64,000 bases of DNA from AC-32 sp038237925. GTDB lineage: Bacteria > Actinomycetota > Thermoleophilia > Gaiellales > Gaiellaceae. This document shows positions 9,147-18,134 of this stretch, piece after piece. The DNA is taken from contig JBBRYF010000001.1 in the NCBI GenBank assembly GCA_038237925.1, positions 296,516 to 360,515 on the forward strand. The letters are read 5' to 3'. Numbering within the stretch: the stretch's first letter is position 1; every line of letters starts with the position of its first letter. Made by a program: the position numbers and the translations under genes. The notes beneath the pieces were generated by a model. The model was not told where the DNA came from. It worked only from the letters and a program-made list of their open reading frames with translations, and did not search any database.

Positions 9147-9562
9147 ACCATCGCGCCTTCGCCGGACTCGATCTTCCGCTCGAGCGCCGTCAGCCTGCGC
9201 TCCACGGACTTCCAGCTCGACGTGATCAGGTCGACGAGTAGCCCCAGGTCGTCCACCCGCGCGTGCCGCTCCGAGAGCAGGTCGCCCTCGACCCGTTCGA
9301 GCCGGCGGATCACCTGGTTCATGAGCCCGCGGATCTCGGCAAGGTTGCGCCCGACCGGCCGCACCTGCTCGCGGAGACCGTCGGTGACCGCGTCCTCGAC
9401 CTTCGCCGGGATCGTCGCCTCGAGCTCGGCCGCGGTTTGGGCGAGCGCTTCGACTTGCGCACGGGCGCGTTCCAACGCCGCGTCGACCGCGGCTGCGTCG
9501 GGGCGGCCCTCGGCGGCCTCACGGAGCCGCTCGCGTGCTCTGTCGATGGCGTCGTCGGTCAT
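9116..9562 (-). CDS. Coiled-coil protein of unknown function
   Basis: 148 residues, almost entirely charged alpha-helix with heptad-like spacing (ALERARAQVEALAQTAAELE, RLERVEGDLLSERHA, SVERRLTALERKIE), so a coiled coil over most of its length. No signal peptide and no membrane segment. I do not recognise the family. Its 3' end overlaps the end of the convergent flippase gene by 31 bases and its start lies 26 bases from queA on the other strand. Coding is supported by the clean amphipathic pattern; function unknown. Confidence 0.6.
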   Translation of the reverse strand: MTDDAIDRARERLREAAEGRPDAAAVDAALERARAQVEALAQTAAELEATIPAKVEDAVTDGLREQVRPVGRNLAEIRGLMNQVIRRLERVEGDLLSERHARVDDLGLLVDLITSSWKSVERRLTALERKIESGEGAMVYRMEERRTG

Positions 9563-9588
9563 GGCGGCAACGATAGCGTTCCCGTCGG

Positions 9589-10533
9589 ATGAAATCGGCC
9601 GAGCTTGAGTACGAGCTGCCGCCGGAGCTGATCGCGCAGCACCCGCTCGAGCGGCGTGACGGCTCGCGGCTCCTCGTCCACGAGCGCGTGAGCCGGCAGA
9701 CCCGGCACCGCCGATTCGACGAGCTGCCCGGCGAGTTGCCGGAGGACACGCTCGTGGTCGTCAACGACACGCGCGTGCTGCCCGCGCGCCTGCGGCTCGA
9801 GCGCCCCGGCGGCGGGGCGGCGGAGATTTTGCTCCTCGAGCGGCTCGGCGAGAACGGCACGTGGGAGGGGCTCGCGCGCCCGTCGCGCAAGCTGCGGCCG
9901 GGCCAGAGGCTCGGTCCCGTGGAGTTGCTCGAGCCGCTCGGTGAAGGGCGCTGGAGGCTCCGGCTCGACGGCCGTCCGGCGGGGGAGACGCCGCTGCCGC
10001 CGTATATCCGCGAGCCGTTGGCGGATCCGGAGCGCTACCAGACGGTCTACGCCGACCAGGACGGCTCGGCCGCCGCGCCGACGGCAGGTCTGCACTTCAC
10101 GCCCGAGCTGCTGGCGCGGCTGGACGTCGAGCGCGTGACGCTGCACGTCGGGCTCGACACCTTCCGGCCGGTCGCGGCGGACTTGCTCGAGGCGCACGAG
10201 ATCCACAGCGAGGGCTACGAGGTCAGGCCTGAGGCGTGGGAGCGGATCCGCTCCGCAGAGCGCGTGCTCGCCGTCGGGACCACGACGGTGCGCGTGCTGG
10301 AATCGCTCGCTCGGGGCGCTGCTCTCTCCGGGCGCACCGAGCTCTTCATCACGCCGGGCTTCGACTTCCGCCGCGTCGACGCACTCCTGACGAACTTCCA
10401 CCTGCCGCGCTCGACCCTGCTGGCGCTGGTGATGGCGTTCGCCGGCGTCGAGACGACGCGCCGCCTGTACCGGCGAGCGATCGAGGAGCGCTACCGCTTC
10501 TACTCGTTCGGCGACGCGATGCTGCTCCTGTGA
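9589..10533 (+). CDS. queA: S-adenosylmethionine:tRNA ribosyltransferase-isomerase
   Basis: 314 residues, ATG start. Conserved QueA segments are present: YELPPELIAQHP at the N-terminus, VVVNDTRVLPARL, the AAPTAGLHFTPELL block, HVGLDTFRPV, the Glu/His-rich HEIHSEGYEV, VGTTTVRVLES, and FHLPRSTLLALVMAF near the C-terminus. Adds the epoxycyclopentanediol part from SAM to preQ1 at the tRNA wobble position to give epoxyqueuosine. tgt, which inserts preQ1, lies downstream on the same strand after a small gene, so the queuosine steps acting on tRNA are clustered. No de novo preQ1 genes are in the window. Confidence 0.97.
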   Translation: MKSAELEYELPPELIAQHPLERRDGSRLLVHERVSRQTRHRRFDELPGELPEDTLVVVNDTRVLPARLRLERPGGGAAEILLLERLGENGTWEGLARPSRKLRPGQRLGPVELLEPLGEGRWRLRLDGRPAGETPLPPYIREPLADPERYQTVYADQDGSAAAPTAGLHFTPELLARLDVERVTLHVGLDTFRPVAADLLEAHEIHSEGYEVRPEAWERIRSAERVLAVGTTTVRVLESLARGAALSGRTELFITPGFDFRRVDALLTNFHLPRSTLLALVMAFAGVETTRRLYRRAIEERYRFYSFGDAMLLL

Positions 10534-10548
10534 CCGAGCCACTCGCGT

Positions 10549-10625
10549 GTGCACGAATCGCTGCACCTCCGGTGCACAGCCGTCACAGACATGTGCGCAT
10601 GTCTGGACTACGCTCGCAGCGGGAG
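10549..10625 (+). promoter_or_regulatory. Intergenic promoter-like element, copy E
   Basis: CAGACA at 10586-10591, 17 bases, then TACGCT at 10609-10614, directed toward the small gene-tgt-yajC-secDF operon. CGTCAC precedes the first box, as in copy D at 2.07 kb. A separate dyad, GCACCTCCGGTGC (10563-10575), lies just upstream. Boxes and spacing match four other intergenic sites in the window. Activity is inferred. Confidence 0.55.
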
Positions 10626-10681
10626 CGAGGGTGGACCGCCAACCCCACCCAAAAGGGCGGGGGATGCCTGGAGGCCACCCC

Positions 10682-10975
10682 GTGAGCGCGATGAGCGCCG
10701 CCGATTGGCGGAGGTTCTGGGGTGAGCAAGGCATGCGGGAGCTCCGCCTCCTGCTCGTCGATGCGTGGGACGCGCTCGGTACCGCCTCGCAGCGCGAGCG
10801 CGACGCCTGCGCCTTTCGGATCGCGTCGCTGCTCGGCAGCCGCGCGTCCCGCTCGGCCATTGCCGACGAGCTCGGCCGGATCCGCCGCGACGAGCTCGGA
10901 GTCGATGCGGCCCCCGGAGACGACGCGCGCGCAGCCGAGCGAATCGCCGCCTGGTTCGAGGCTGCGCGCGCGTGA
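10682..10975 (+). CDS. Small protein of unknown function upstream of tgt
   Basis: 97 residues from GTG 10682, chosen because GGAGG (10670-10674) sits seven bases upstream; ATG 10664 is an alternative. The protein is a compact helical, Arg/Ala/Glu-rich polypeptide (DWRRFWGEQGMRELRLLL, SAIADELGRIRRDEL, AERIAAWFEAARA) with no membrane segment, signal peptide or Cys pair. I do not recognise it. Its TGA overlaps the GTG of tgt (GTGA), so it is translationally coupled to tgt. Confidence 0.65.
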   Translation: MSAMSAADWRRFWGEQGMRELRLLLVDAWDALGTASQRERDACAFRIASLLGSRASRSAIADELGRIRRDELGVDAAPGDDARAAERIAAWFEAARA

Positions 10976-12102
10976 CCGTCTTCGAGCTCGGCGCCACCGA
11001 CGGCGAGGCCCGCACCGGCGTTCTCCGCACCGCGCACGGCGAGCTCCGCACGCCCGCGTTCATGCCGGTCGGCACGAAGGCGACGGTCAAGGCCGTCGAC
11101 CCGGAGGAGCTCGCGGGCCTCGGCGCCGAGATCCTCCTCTGCAACACCTATCACCTGCACTTCCGGCCCGGTGCCGACCTGATCGCGGACCTCGGCGGCC
11201 TGCACGGGTTCATGGCCTGGGACGGACCGATCCTGACCGACTCCGGCGGCTTCCAGGTCTTCTCGCTGCGGCACACGATCCTCCGACAGGACGACGAGGG
11301 CGTCACCTTCCGCTCGGTCTACGACGGTGACGAGGCGCGCTTCACGCCCGAGCTCGCGGCGCAGCTTCAGGCGCAGCTTGGCTCCGACATCGCGATGTGC
11401 CTCGACGTTGTCCCGCCGCCGGGGGTGCCTAAGCGCGAGCTCGAGGAGGCCGTTCGCCGGACGACGCTCTGGGCCAAGCGACAACAGGAAGCCGAGCGCG
11501 CGCCGGGGCAGCTCCTGTTCGGCGTCGCCCAGGGCGGCGTCGACCCCGAGCTACGCCGCCGCAGCGTCGAGGAGATCGCCGAGCTCGGCTTCGACGGTAA
11601 CGCGCTCGGCGGGCTCGCGATCGGCGAGGAGCGGGACGAGATGCTCGAAAACACCGCCTGGGCGACGCAGCTCCTGCCAGCCGATCGGCCGCGCTACTTC
11701 ATGGGCATCGGCGACCCCGTCGGCATCCTCGAGGTGATCGAGCGCGGGATCGACATGTTCGACTGCGTGCTCCCGACCCGCAACGCCCGCACCGGCTCGG
11801 CCCTCACCTGGGAGGGCCAGCTGAACATCAAGGGCGCCCGCTTCGCCCGCGACCCCGGTCCGCTCGTCGAGGGCTGCGGCTGCCCCGCCTGCACGCGGTT
11901 CTCGCGCGCCTACCTCCGGCACCTGCTCAACCAGCAGGAGATCCTCGGGCTGCGGCTACTGAGCCTGCATAATCTCCGCTTCGTGCTCGACCTCGTCGCC
12001 GGCGCGCGCACCGCGATCGAGCGAGGGGAGCTGCGGTCGTACAAGGAGGAGGCTCTGGCTCGGCTCCAGCCCTCCGGAGAGGCAACCACGTGGGCTACCT
12101 GA
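10972..12102 (+). CDS. tgt: Queuine/preQ1 tRNA-guanine transglycosylase
   Basis: 376 residues from GTG 10972, the start that gives the standard N-terminus (FELGATDGEARTGVL). Family motifs in order: TPAFMPVGTKATVKAV, LCNTYHLHFRPG, the catalytic-loop TDSGGFQVFSL, SDIAMCLD, FGVAQGG, GGLAIGE, the active-site Asp in MFDCVLPTRNAR, and the zinc site CGCPAC plus a downstream Cys/His. Exchanges guanine-34 for preQ1 in tRNAs with GUN anticodons. Coupled to the preceding small gene (GTGA) and overlapping yajC by 13 bases; works with queA just upstream. Confidence 0.97.
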   Translation: MTVFELGATDGEARTGVLRTAHGELRTPAFMPVGTKATVKAVDPEELAGLGAEILLCNTYHLHFRPGADLIADLGGLHGFMAWDGPILTDSGGFQVFSLRHTILRQDDEGVTFRSVYDGDEARFTPELAAQLQAQLGSDIAMCLDVVPPPGVPKRELEEAVRRTTLWAKRQQEAERAPGQLLFGVAQGGVDPELRRRSVEEIAELGFDGNALGGLAIGEERDEMLENTAWATQLLPADRPRYFMGIGDPVGILEVIERGIDMFDCVLPTRNARTGSALTWEGQLNIKGARFARDPGPLVEGCGCPACTRFSRAYLRHLLNQQEILGLRLLSLHNLRFVLDLVAGARTAIERGELRSYKEEALARLQPSGEATTWAT

Positions 12103-12401
12103 TCATTCTCGTCGCGCTGTTCGGCCTGATGTGGCTGCTGCTGATCCGGCCCCAGAAGAAGCGCCAGAACCAGCAGGCGCAGATGCAGGACACAATCTCG
12201 CCCGGCGACCCGATCCTGACCGCCGGCGGGATCCACGGCACCGTGCGGGAGATCGAGGGCGAGATCGTCCACGTCGAGATAGCGCCGGGCACGACGGTGC
12301 GCCTCGACCGCCGCGCGGTCGCCGCCGTGGCGCAGGAATCGGAGCCCGAACCGGAAATCGAGGCCGAGCAGGAGAGTCCCGTTTCCGGCAACGAAAGCTA
12401 A
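12090..12401 (+). CDS. yajC: Preprotein translocase subunit YajC
   Basis: 103 residues, GTG start inside the end of tgt. One N-terminal membrane segment (IILVALFGLMWLLLI, ~4-19), then the family signature RPQKKRQNQQAQMQ, then a small beta domain (ISPGDPILTAGGIHGTVREIE) and an acidic tail. YajC associates with SecD and SecF, and the fused secDF gene follows after 18 bases. The tgt-yajC-secD order is widespread in bacteria, which supports the call. Confidence 0.95.
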   Translation: MGYLIILVALFGLMWLLLIRPQKKRQNQQAQMQDTISPGDPILTAGGIHGTVREIEGEIVHVEIAPGTTVRLDRRAVAAVAQESEPEPEIEAEQESPVSGNES

Positions 12402-12419
12402 TCTGTCCCGAGTCTTCGC

Positions 12420-15188
12420 GTGGCAAATCGACGATCTCACCTGATTCTGATTGGCCTGATCGTGGCCGCCCTCGCCGGGGTGGCCGTGCTCGGGGTGCCC
12501 GGATCGCCGGCGCACAAGAAGATCATTCTCGGCCTCGACCTGCAGGGCGGCCTCGAGGTCGTCCTGAAGGCGGTGCCGCCGCGGCACAAGACCTGTGATG
12601 CGGCCTGCATGGACCGCTCGATCTCGATCATGCGCAGCCGCATCGACAAGCTCGGCGTCTCCGAGCCCGAGATCCGCAAGCAGGGCTCCAACCAGATCGT
12701 GATCCAGCTGGCCGGCGTCCGCAACGTCAACGAGGCCGCAAAGATCATCGGCACTACCGCGCAGCTGCAGTTCTATGACCTGGAGAACGACGTCACCGGC
12801 CCCTCGACCGATGGCAGCGGAAACGTGGTGGCCTCGACGCGTCTCTTCCAGTTGCTCAACAAGGTTCAGAGCGACGCGAAGAAGGGGACGCCGACCCAGT
12901 ACTACCTGTTCAACGCGAAGCGCCGCGTCATCGCAGGGCCAGAGGCCACGCGCGGGAAGCTGCTCGACACGCCGAAGCTGAAAGGCAAGGTGCCCGCGGG
13001 GGCGGTGCTGCTCGCCGCACCGCAGAAGACGACGGTGATCAGCTGCGACGCTGTCGACGGCTGCCCGGGCGTACAGCAGGCGCAGGCCGCGGCATCGACA
13101 TTCTTTTACCTCTTCAAGTTCGATCCGACCAACCAGAGGCACCCGGTCCCCGAGGCGACGGGCGGCGACCTGAAGCTTTCTGGGATTCGGGCGGACATCA
13201 GCACGCAAGGGCAAGGCAACATCGTTCAGCTCGCCTTCACCGGCGAGGGTGCCAAGAAGTTCCACGACATCACGCGCGCGGAGGCGGTGCGCGGCTCGAT
13301 TGCGGCCAATGCGGCCGGACAAACGGGCAGTGACCTGGCCACGGTCACGCGGTTCGCCCAGCACTTCGCGATCGTGCTCGACAATCAGCTTCGCTCGACG
13401 CCGTACATCGACTACAAGCAGAACCCGGACGGCATCGACCCGAGCTCAGGGACGGGCGGCGCGGAGATCTCGAACATCAACAGCTTCAGCGAGGCGAAGA
13501 ATCTCGCGCTCGTGCTCCAGACCGGCGCGCTGCCGGTGAAATTCGAGCCGATCGAGCGCACAGACGTCTCGGCGACGCTCGGCAAGGACTCGCTCAAGCA
13601 GGCAAGGACCGCAGCGCTGATCGGCCTGCTCGTCGTCGCTGCCTTCCTGCTCGTGCTCTACCGCTTCCTCGGCGTGGTCGCGGTCGTCGGCCTCGGCATC
13701 TACGCCGCCTTCCTCTACGCGGCGATCCTGCTCTTCGGCGTCACGCTGACGCTGCCGGGCTTCGCGGGCCTGATCCTGACGATTGGCGTCGCGGCCGACG
13801 CGAACGTCGTCATCTTCGAACGGATCAAGGAAGAAGTGCGCGCCGGGAAGTCCGTGCGCGCCGCCATCTCGGCGGGCTACTCGAAGGGTTTCCACACGAT
13901 CATCGACGCCAACGTCGTCACCGTGATCACGGCGATGGTGCTCTTCGCCGTCGCGACCGCCGGCGTGAAGGGCTTCGCGCTGATGCTGATGATCGGCACG
14001 GTGATCTCGCTGGTCACCGCCGTTGGGGCGACGCGCGCGATGCTCGGCTTGCTCGCCGGCTTCCGGTGGTTCGAGAACCCGCGCTTCATGGGCGCCGCCG
14101 GCCAGCAGGGGGCGAAGTGGCTCCAGATCGACTTCATGCGCCGCCGCTTCCTCTGGTTCGCGATCTCCGGGGCCGTCGTCGTGATCGGGATCGGTGCTCT
14201 CGCGATCAAGGGCCTGAACCTCGGCATCGATTTCAAGGGCGGCACACAGGTCACGTTCACGACGCCGAAGCCGGTCTCGATCTCGAACATCCGCACGCAG
14301 GCGGCCAAGTTCGGCCAGGAGCCTGTCGTCCAGGGCCGCGGCAAGACCGTCGGTGCGGATCAGTTCAAGAGCTTCCAGATTCGCCTGCGCGCGCTGAAGG
14401 GGCCGCAGACGAGCGCGCTCAAGAACGACATCCAGACGCGCTTCAACAGCAGCTCGATCCAGATCCAGACGGTGTCGGCGAGCTTTGGGAAACAGATCGC
14501 GCGAGGGGCGATCACCGCGATCCTCGTCTCGCTGCTCCTGATCATCCTCTACATCGCGATCAGGTTCGACTTCAAGTTCGCGGTGCCGGTGATCGTCGCG
14601 CTGGTCCACGACATCGTGATCACCGTCGGCGTCTACGCCCTGCTCGGGAGAGAGGTGTCGAACTCGACCGTGGCCGCGGTGCTGACCGTGCTCGGCTACT
14701 CGATCTACGACACGATCATCATCTTCGACCGCATCCGCGAGAACGTGCCGCTGATGCGGCGGGCGCCGTTCGCCACGATTGCGAACATCTCGCTTTGGGA
14801 AACCATCCGCCGCTCGCTGGCGACGACCTTCATCACGCTGCTGCCGATCGTCTCGCTGCTCATCTTCGGCGGCACGACGCTGAAGGACTTCGCCTTCGCG
14901 CTGATCGTCGGGATCGTCTCGGGCGCGTACTCCTCGATCTTCATTGCCGCGCCGCTGTTGACGATCTGGAAGGAGCGCGAGCCGGAGTACGCGCGACGCA
15001 TCGGGCAGGAGCCGCCGAGCGGCGATGGTACCGCGACGCTCGAGGCCGCAGAGCAGGCCGCGGCCGCGCAGCCCACGCCCGACCTCTCGCCGGTCGGCGC
15101 CGTCGAGCGGGCAGCCGGCGCGAACCAGGCGAAGCGAGAACGACGGCGGCAACGGCGCCGCGCGAGGCCACATGGCCGCGCCCGCTGA
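12420..15188 (+). CDS. secDF: Protein translocase SecDF, single-chain fusion
   Basis: 922 residues, GTG start. The SecD half has a first membrane helix, the DLQGGLEVVL motif, a large periplasmic-type domain and five more helices ending near residue 555 (TIGVAADANVVIFERIKEE). The SecF half starts around residue 565 with DFMRRRFLWFAISGA, then GIDFKGGTQVTF, a smaller outside domain and helices with YDTIIIFDRIREN. Uses the proton gradient to help complete protein export through SecYEG. secD and secF are separate genes in most actinobacteria I know; here they form one open frame with no break. The Arg-rich tail overlaps the next gene by 17 bases. Confidence 0.96.
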   Translation: MANRRSHLILIGLIVAALAGVAVLGVPGSPAHKKIILGLDLQGGLEVVLKAVPPRHKTCDAACMDRSISIMRSRIDKLGVSEPEIRKQGSNQIVIQLAGVRNVNEAAKIIGTTAQLQFYDLENDVTGPSTDGSGNVVASTRLFQLLNKVQSDAKKGTPTQYYLFNAKRRVIAGPEATRGKLLDTPKLKGKVPAGAVLLAAPQKTTVISCDAVDGCPGVQQAQAAASTFFYLFKFDPTNQRHPVPEATGGDLKLSGIRADISTQGQGNIVQLAFTGEGAKKFHDITRAEAVRGSIAANAAGQTGSDLATVTRFAQHFAIVLDNQLRSTPYIDYKQNPDGIDPSSGTGGAEISNINSFSEAKNLALVLQTGALPVKFEPIERTDVSATLGKDSLKQARTAALIGLLVVAAFLLVLYRFLGVVAVVGLGIYAAFLYAAILLFGVTLTLPGFAGLILTIGVAADANVVIFERIKEEVRAGKSVRAAISAGYSKGFHTIIDANVVTVITAMVLFAVATAGVKGFALMLMIGTVISLVTAVGATRAMLGLLAGFRWFENPRFMGAAGQQGAKWLQIDFMRRRFLWFAISGAVVVIGIGALAIKGLNLGIDFKGGTQVTFTTPKPVSISNIRTQAAKFGQEPVVQGRGKTVGADQFKSFQIRLRALKGPQTSALKNDIQTRFNSSSIQIQTVSASFGKQIARGAITAILVSLLLIILYIAIRFDFKFAVPVIVALVHDIVITVGVYALLGREVSNSTVAAVLTVLGYSIYDTIIIFDRIRENVPLMRRAPFATIANISLWETIRRSLATTFITLLPIVSLLIFGGTTLKDFAFALIVGIVSGAYSSIFIAAPLLTIWKEREPEYARRIGQEPPSGDGTATLEAAEQAAAAQPTPDLSPVGAVERAAGANQAKRERRRQRRRARPHGRAR

Positions 15189-15495
15189 GCTTCGCGAGCT
15201 GGCCGAGAAGGTCGTGCTCGCCGGGGTCGGCGCGGTCGCGCTGACCGCCGAGCGAGCCGACTCGCTGGCCGAGGAGCTCGCCGCCCGCGGCGGGATCGGG
15301 CGCGAGGAGGCTCGCCGGCTCGTCGACGAGCTCGTTGGCCGCTGGCGCAGCGAAGGCGTTCGGCTCGGCGAGCGGACCGGTACCGGTCTGACGGGCGTCT
15401 TCCGCGAGCTCGGGCTCGTGACGCGGGGCGAGCTCGAGGAGCTCGAGCTCCGGGTCGCGCAGCTCGAGCACCGGCTGCGGCTGCTCGAGCCGTGA
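15172..15495 (+). CDS. Phasin-like helical protein
   Basis: 107 residues from ATG 15172. All-helical, with ELAEKVVLAGVGAVALTAERADSLA near the N-terminus and a C-terminal leucine-heptad segment (ELEELELRVAQLEHRLRLLE), resembling polyhydroxyalkanoate synthesis regulator/phasin-type small proteins. It overlaps secDF by 17 bases and its TGA overlaps the GTG of the acyltransferase (GTGA), so it sits in one transcription unit with both. No PHA synthase is visible in the window, so a PHA role is only suggested by similarity. Confidence 0.6.
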   Translation: MAAPAELRELAEKVVLAGVGAVALTAERADSLAEELAARGGIGREEARRLVDELVGRWRSEGVRLGERTGTGLTGVFRELGLVTRGELEELELRVAQLEHRLRLLEP

Positions 15496-16184
15496 GCCTG
15501 CTCGACCGGCTGGGCAGCGCCGAGGCGGGGTGGTGGGTCGGCCGCAAGATCGCTCCACGCGTGGCGGTCACGATGGCGCCGGCCGCCGGCTACGGAGTCG
15601 ATCGCATCCCGCTCGAGGGCGGTGCCGTGATCGCGGCGAACCATTTCTCGGCGATCGACCACCCGCTGATCGGCGCGTTCTCGCCGCGCGTCATCTATTT
15701 CCTCGCCAAGGCCGAGCTGCTCGACGTCGCCGTGTTCGGGCCGGTGCTGCGCTGGCTCGGCGTCTTCGGCGTGCGGCGCGGCGAGGGCGATCGCGAGGCG
15801 CTCCGGCGGGCGCGGGGCCTGGTGCGCGACGGCGAGCTCGTATGTGTCCACGTCGAGGGAACACGGCAGCGGTTCGGGCATCCGGGGGAGATCCAGCCCG
15901 GGGCGTTGATGATCGCGATGCAGGAGGGCGCGCCGGTGATCCCCTGCGGGCTCGACACGTTCGGCTGGTCGCCGACGAACCGCCGCAAGTGCGCGGTCGT
16001 GTGGGGCGAGCCGATGCGGGTCGACGACCTGCCGCGCAACCGGAAGGGCTACGCCGAGGCGGCTGAGCGCGTCGGGGCGGAGATCGTCCGTCTCTGGCGG
16101 CTTGCGGCCGAGGCGAGCGCGGCAGGCCTGCCGCCGGAGCTACCGGACGGAGCCAGGCGCAGCGGGATCAACCCGCGCGCGTGA
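15492..16184 (+). CDS. plsC: 1-acyl-sn-glycerol-3-phosphate acyltransferase family protein
   Basis: 230 residues, GTG start coupled to the preceding gene. PlsC-type acyltransferase motifs: NHFSAIDHPL (NHxxxxD, catalytic His and Asp), FGVRRGEGD, VEGTRQRFG (the EGTR block) and a final GAPVIPCGL strand. Expected to acylate lysophosphatidate during phospholipid synthesis at the membrane face; related enzymes act on other lysolipids, so the exact acceptor is open. The gene symbol reflects the family. Confidence 0.88.
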   Translation: MSLLDRLGSAEAGWWVGRKIAPRVAVTMAPAAGYGVDRIPLEGGAVIAANHFSAIDHPLIGAFSPRVIYFLAKAELLDVAVFGPVLRWLGVFGVRRGEGDREALRRARGLVRDGELVCVHVEGTRQRFGHPGEIQPGALMIAMQEGAPVIPCGLDTFGWSPTNRRKCAVVWGEPMRVDDLPRNRKGYAEAAERVGAEIVRLWRLAAEASAAGLPPELPDGARRSGINPRA

Positions 16185-16398
16185 CCGTGGGTCAAGGCGA
16201 GGGACAGTCCCTGGGCGGTGGCCAAAGGGACGCTGGCGAATGTCACGGAAGTGCGCCAAGTTGTCCCCCGATCGCCCAGCGGCCGTGTGACGATGCGATC
16301 CTCGACGTCAGTCGCGGCTGCGGATCCGGCTTTCTGCCATCGCCGCCCTGACCGGTCGCCCCTGGGCGCAAACGCGCGCCTGATGCAACACTGAACGC
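16185..16398. other. Intergenic region, no confident element
   Basis: A 214-base gap between plsC and the UbiB-like gene. It contains the short palindrome GGGACAGTCCC (16201-16211) and distant inverted copies of CTGGGCG/CGCCCAG, but no convincing terminator T-run, no tRNA and no coding frame. It probably holds the promoter of the UbiB-like gene; I cannot place boxes with confidence. Confidence 0.4.
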
Positions 16399-18066
16399 AT
16401 GGCGGGCACGGCAACTCGGAACCTCGGCCGGATCTCGGAGATCGCCCAGGTCGCGGTCAGGCACGGCTTCGGCTACTTCTTCGAGACCCACCGGCTGACC
16501 GACCTCCTGCCCGGGCGGCCGAAGCTCGATACCGACGCCACGCCGTCGTCGCAGCGCGGCCAGCACCTGCGTGAGATGCTCGACGAGCTCGGCCCGACCT
16601 TCGTCAAGTTCGGGCAGCTCCTCTCGACGAGGCCCGACGTTGTCCCGCCCGACATCGTGCTCGAGCTGCAGAAGCTGCAGGACGACGTGCGCTCGGTCCC
16701 GTACGAGAACGTCGAGCGGGTGATCCGCGAGGAGCTCGAGCTCTCGGTCGAGCAGCTCTTCACCGAGTTCGACCCGATCCCGATCGCGGCCGCTTCGATC
16801 GGCCAGGTGCACCGGGCCACGCTGCCAAACGGGCGCCACGTCGCGGTCAAGGTCCAGCGCCCGAACGCGCCCCGCCAGATCGAGGCCGACCTCGCGCTCC
16901 TCTACCAGGCCGCGCGCCTGATCAAAGAGCGTGTCCGCGCGCTCGAGTTCATCGACCCGCGCCAGCTCGTCGACGAGTTCGCGCGCTCGATCCGCCAGGA
17001 GCTCGACTACCGCCTCGAGGCGCGCAACGCGGAGGCCTTCCACCACCGCTTCTCGGGCCACCCGCACGTCCGCATCCCGCGCGTTTACTGGAGCTACACG
17101 CGGACGCGCGTGCTCACGCTCGAGCTGCTCGAGGGCGTTCAGCTGGCAGACGTCCCGCTTGAAGCATGGGAGATGGAGGAGCGACGCCGGCTCGCCTACC
17201 TGATGGCCGAGACGTGGATGGCGATGATCTTCCGCCACGGGTTCTTCCACGGCGACCCCCACCCGGCGAACATCTTCGTCCTCGGCGATGCCGACCACAT
17301 AGGGCTCGTCGACTTCGGCCAGGTCGGGAAGCTGACCGACGAGGACATGTCGAAGCTGACGCGGCTCTTCATCGATGCCGCGAGCCAGCGCATCGAGGTC
17401 CTGCCCCGGCGGCTCGCCGAGCTCGGCGTCCGCTACCCGAAGGAGCGCGAGGACGAGTTCGTCCACGAGCTACGCGAGATGTACGCGCGCTACTACGGCG
17501 CGAGCCTTTCGGAGATCGACCCGCTGCAGGTGATCCGCGAGGGCTTCCAGCTGATCTACCGGCTCAACCTGCGTCTCCCAGCGCGGTTCGTGATGCTCGA
17601 CAAGGCGATCGCGACCCTGGGCTCGGTCGGCGTCGAGCTCTACCCGGACTTCAACGTCTTCGAGGTGGCGAAGCCGTACGCGCGCGGCCTGATGCTCGAG
17701 CGATATACGCCGCAGCGGGTGTTCAAGCGAGCGCAGGCGGAGGGGATGGAGCTCGCTCGGATCGCGCGCGACATGCCGTACCAGATCCACGATTTCCTGG
17801 AAGAGGCCCGCGACGGCCAGATCGAGGTCGGCTTCGTGCACAAGGGCCTCGACGAGTTCATGCGCAAGCTCGACGTGGCCTTCAACCGGCTCGTGATCGC
17901 GCTGGTCACCGTGGGCGGCCTGATCGGTTCGAGTCTGATCGGGATCTTCTCGACGAAGGGCCCACAGATCGCCGGCGTGAACTTCCTGTCGTTCGTCGGG
18001 TTCGTGCTCTCGGCGATTCTGGGTCTCTGGCTGCTGTGGGGCGTGTTGCGGTCCGGTCGCCTGTAG
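16399..18066 (+). CDS. UbiB/ABC1-family atypical kinase
   Basis: 555 residues, ATG start. Hallmarks of the UbiB family: KxGQ motif in FVKFGQLLSTRPD (~71-83), the alanine-rich nucleotide loop AAASIGQVHRA, VKVQRP with the ATP-binding Lys, FHGDPHPANIF with the catalytic Asp, DFGQVGKL for metal binding, and two C-terminal membrane helices (LVTVGGLIGSSLIG, GFVLSAILGLWLLWGVL). Family members support quinone or other isoprenoid-lipid metabolism through ATPase activity. The actinobacterial role is uncertain; no quinone genes flank it. Confidence 0.9.
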   Translation: MAGTATRNLGRISEIAQVAVRHGFGYFFETHRLTDLLPGRPKLDTDATPSSQRGQHLREMLDELGPTFVKFGQLLSTRPDVVPPDIVLELQKLQDDVRSVPYENVERVIREELELSVEQLFTEFDPIPIAAASIGQVHRATLPNGRHVAVKVQRPNAPRQIEADLALLYQAARLIKERVRALEFIDPRQLVDEFARSIRQELDYRLEARNAEAFHHRFSGHPHVRIPRVYWSYTRTRVLTLELLEGVQLADVPLEAWEMEERRRLAYLMAETWMAMIFRHGFFHGDPHPANIFVLGDADHIGLVDFGQVGKLTDEDMSKLTRLFIDAASQRIEVLPRRLAELGVRYPKEREDEFVHELREMYARYYGASLSEIDPLQVIREGFQLIYRLNLRLPARFVMLDKAIATLGSVGVELYPDFNVFEVAKPYARGLMLERYTPQRVFKRAQAEGMELARIARDMPYQIHDFLEEARDGQIEVGFVHKGLDEFMRKLDVAFNRLVIALVTVGGLIGSSLIGIFSTKGPQIAGVNFLSFVGFVLSAILGLWLLWGVLRSGRL

Positions 18067-18134
18067 ACACCTCGTCGCAGTTCCGCGCGAAAGGACATCT
18101 GGCGCGACGCCGGAGACCGGGATAGCTTCGTCTC

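Noticed and set aside
9559..11484. Long minus-strand open frame opposite queA and tgt
   Set aside because: Shadow of well-recognised enzymes on the plus strand; no domain seen.
13446..15881. Very long open frame on the minus strand opposite secDF and plsC
   Set aside because: Its translation is Arg/Glu/Asp-rich low-complexity typical of the antisense frame of GC-rich genes, and the plus strand carries a complete SecDF.
16201..16211. GGGACAGTCCC palindrome as regulator site
   Set aside because: Single short palindrome without a second copy in an intergenic region; too weak to call.
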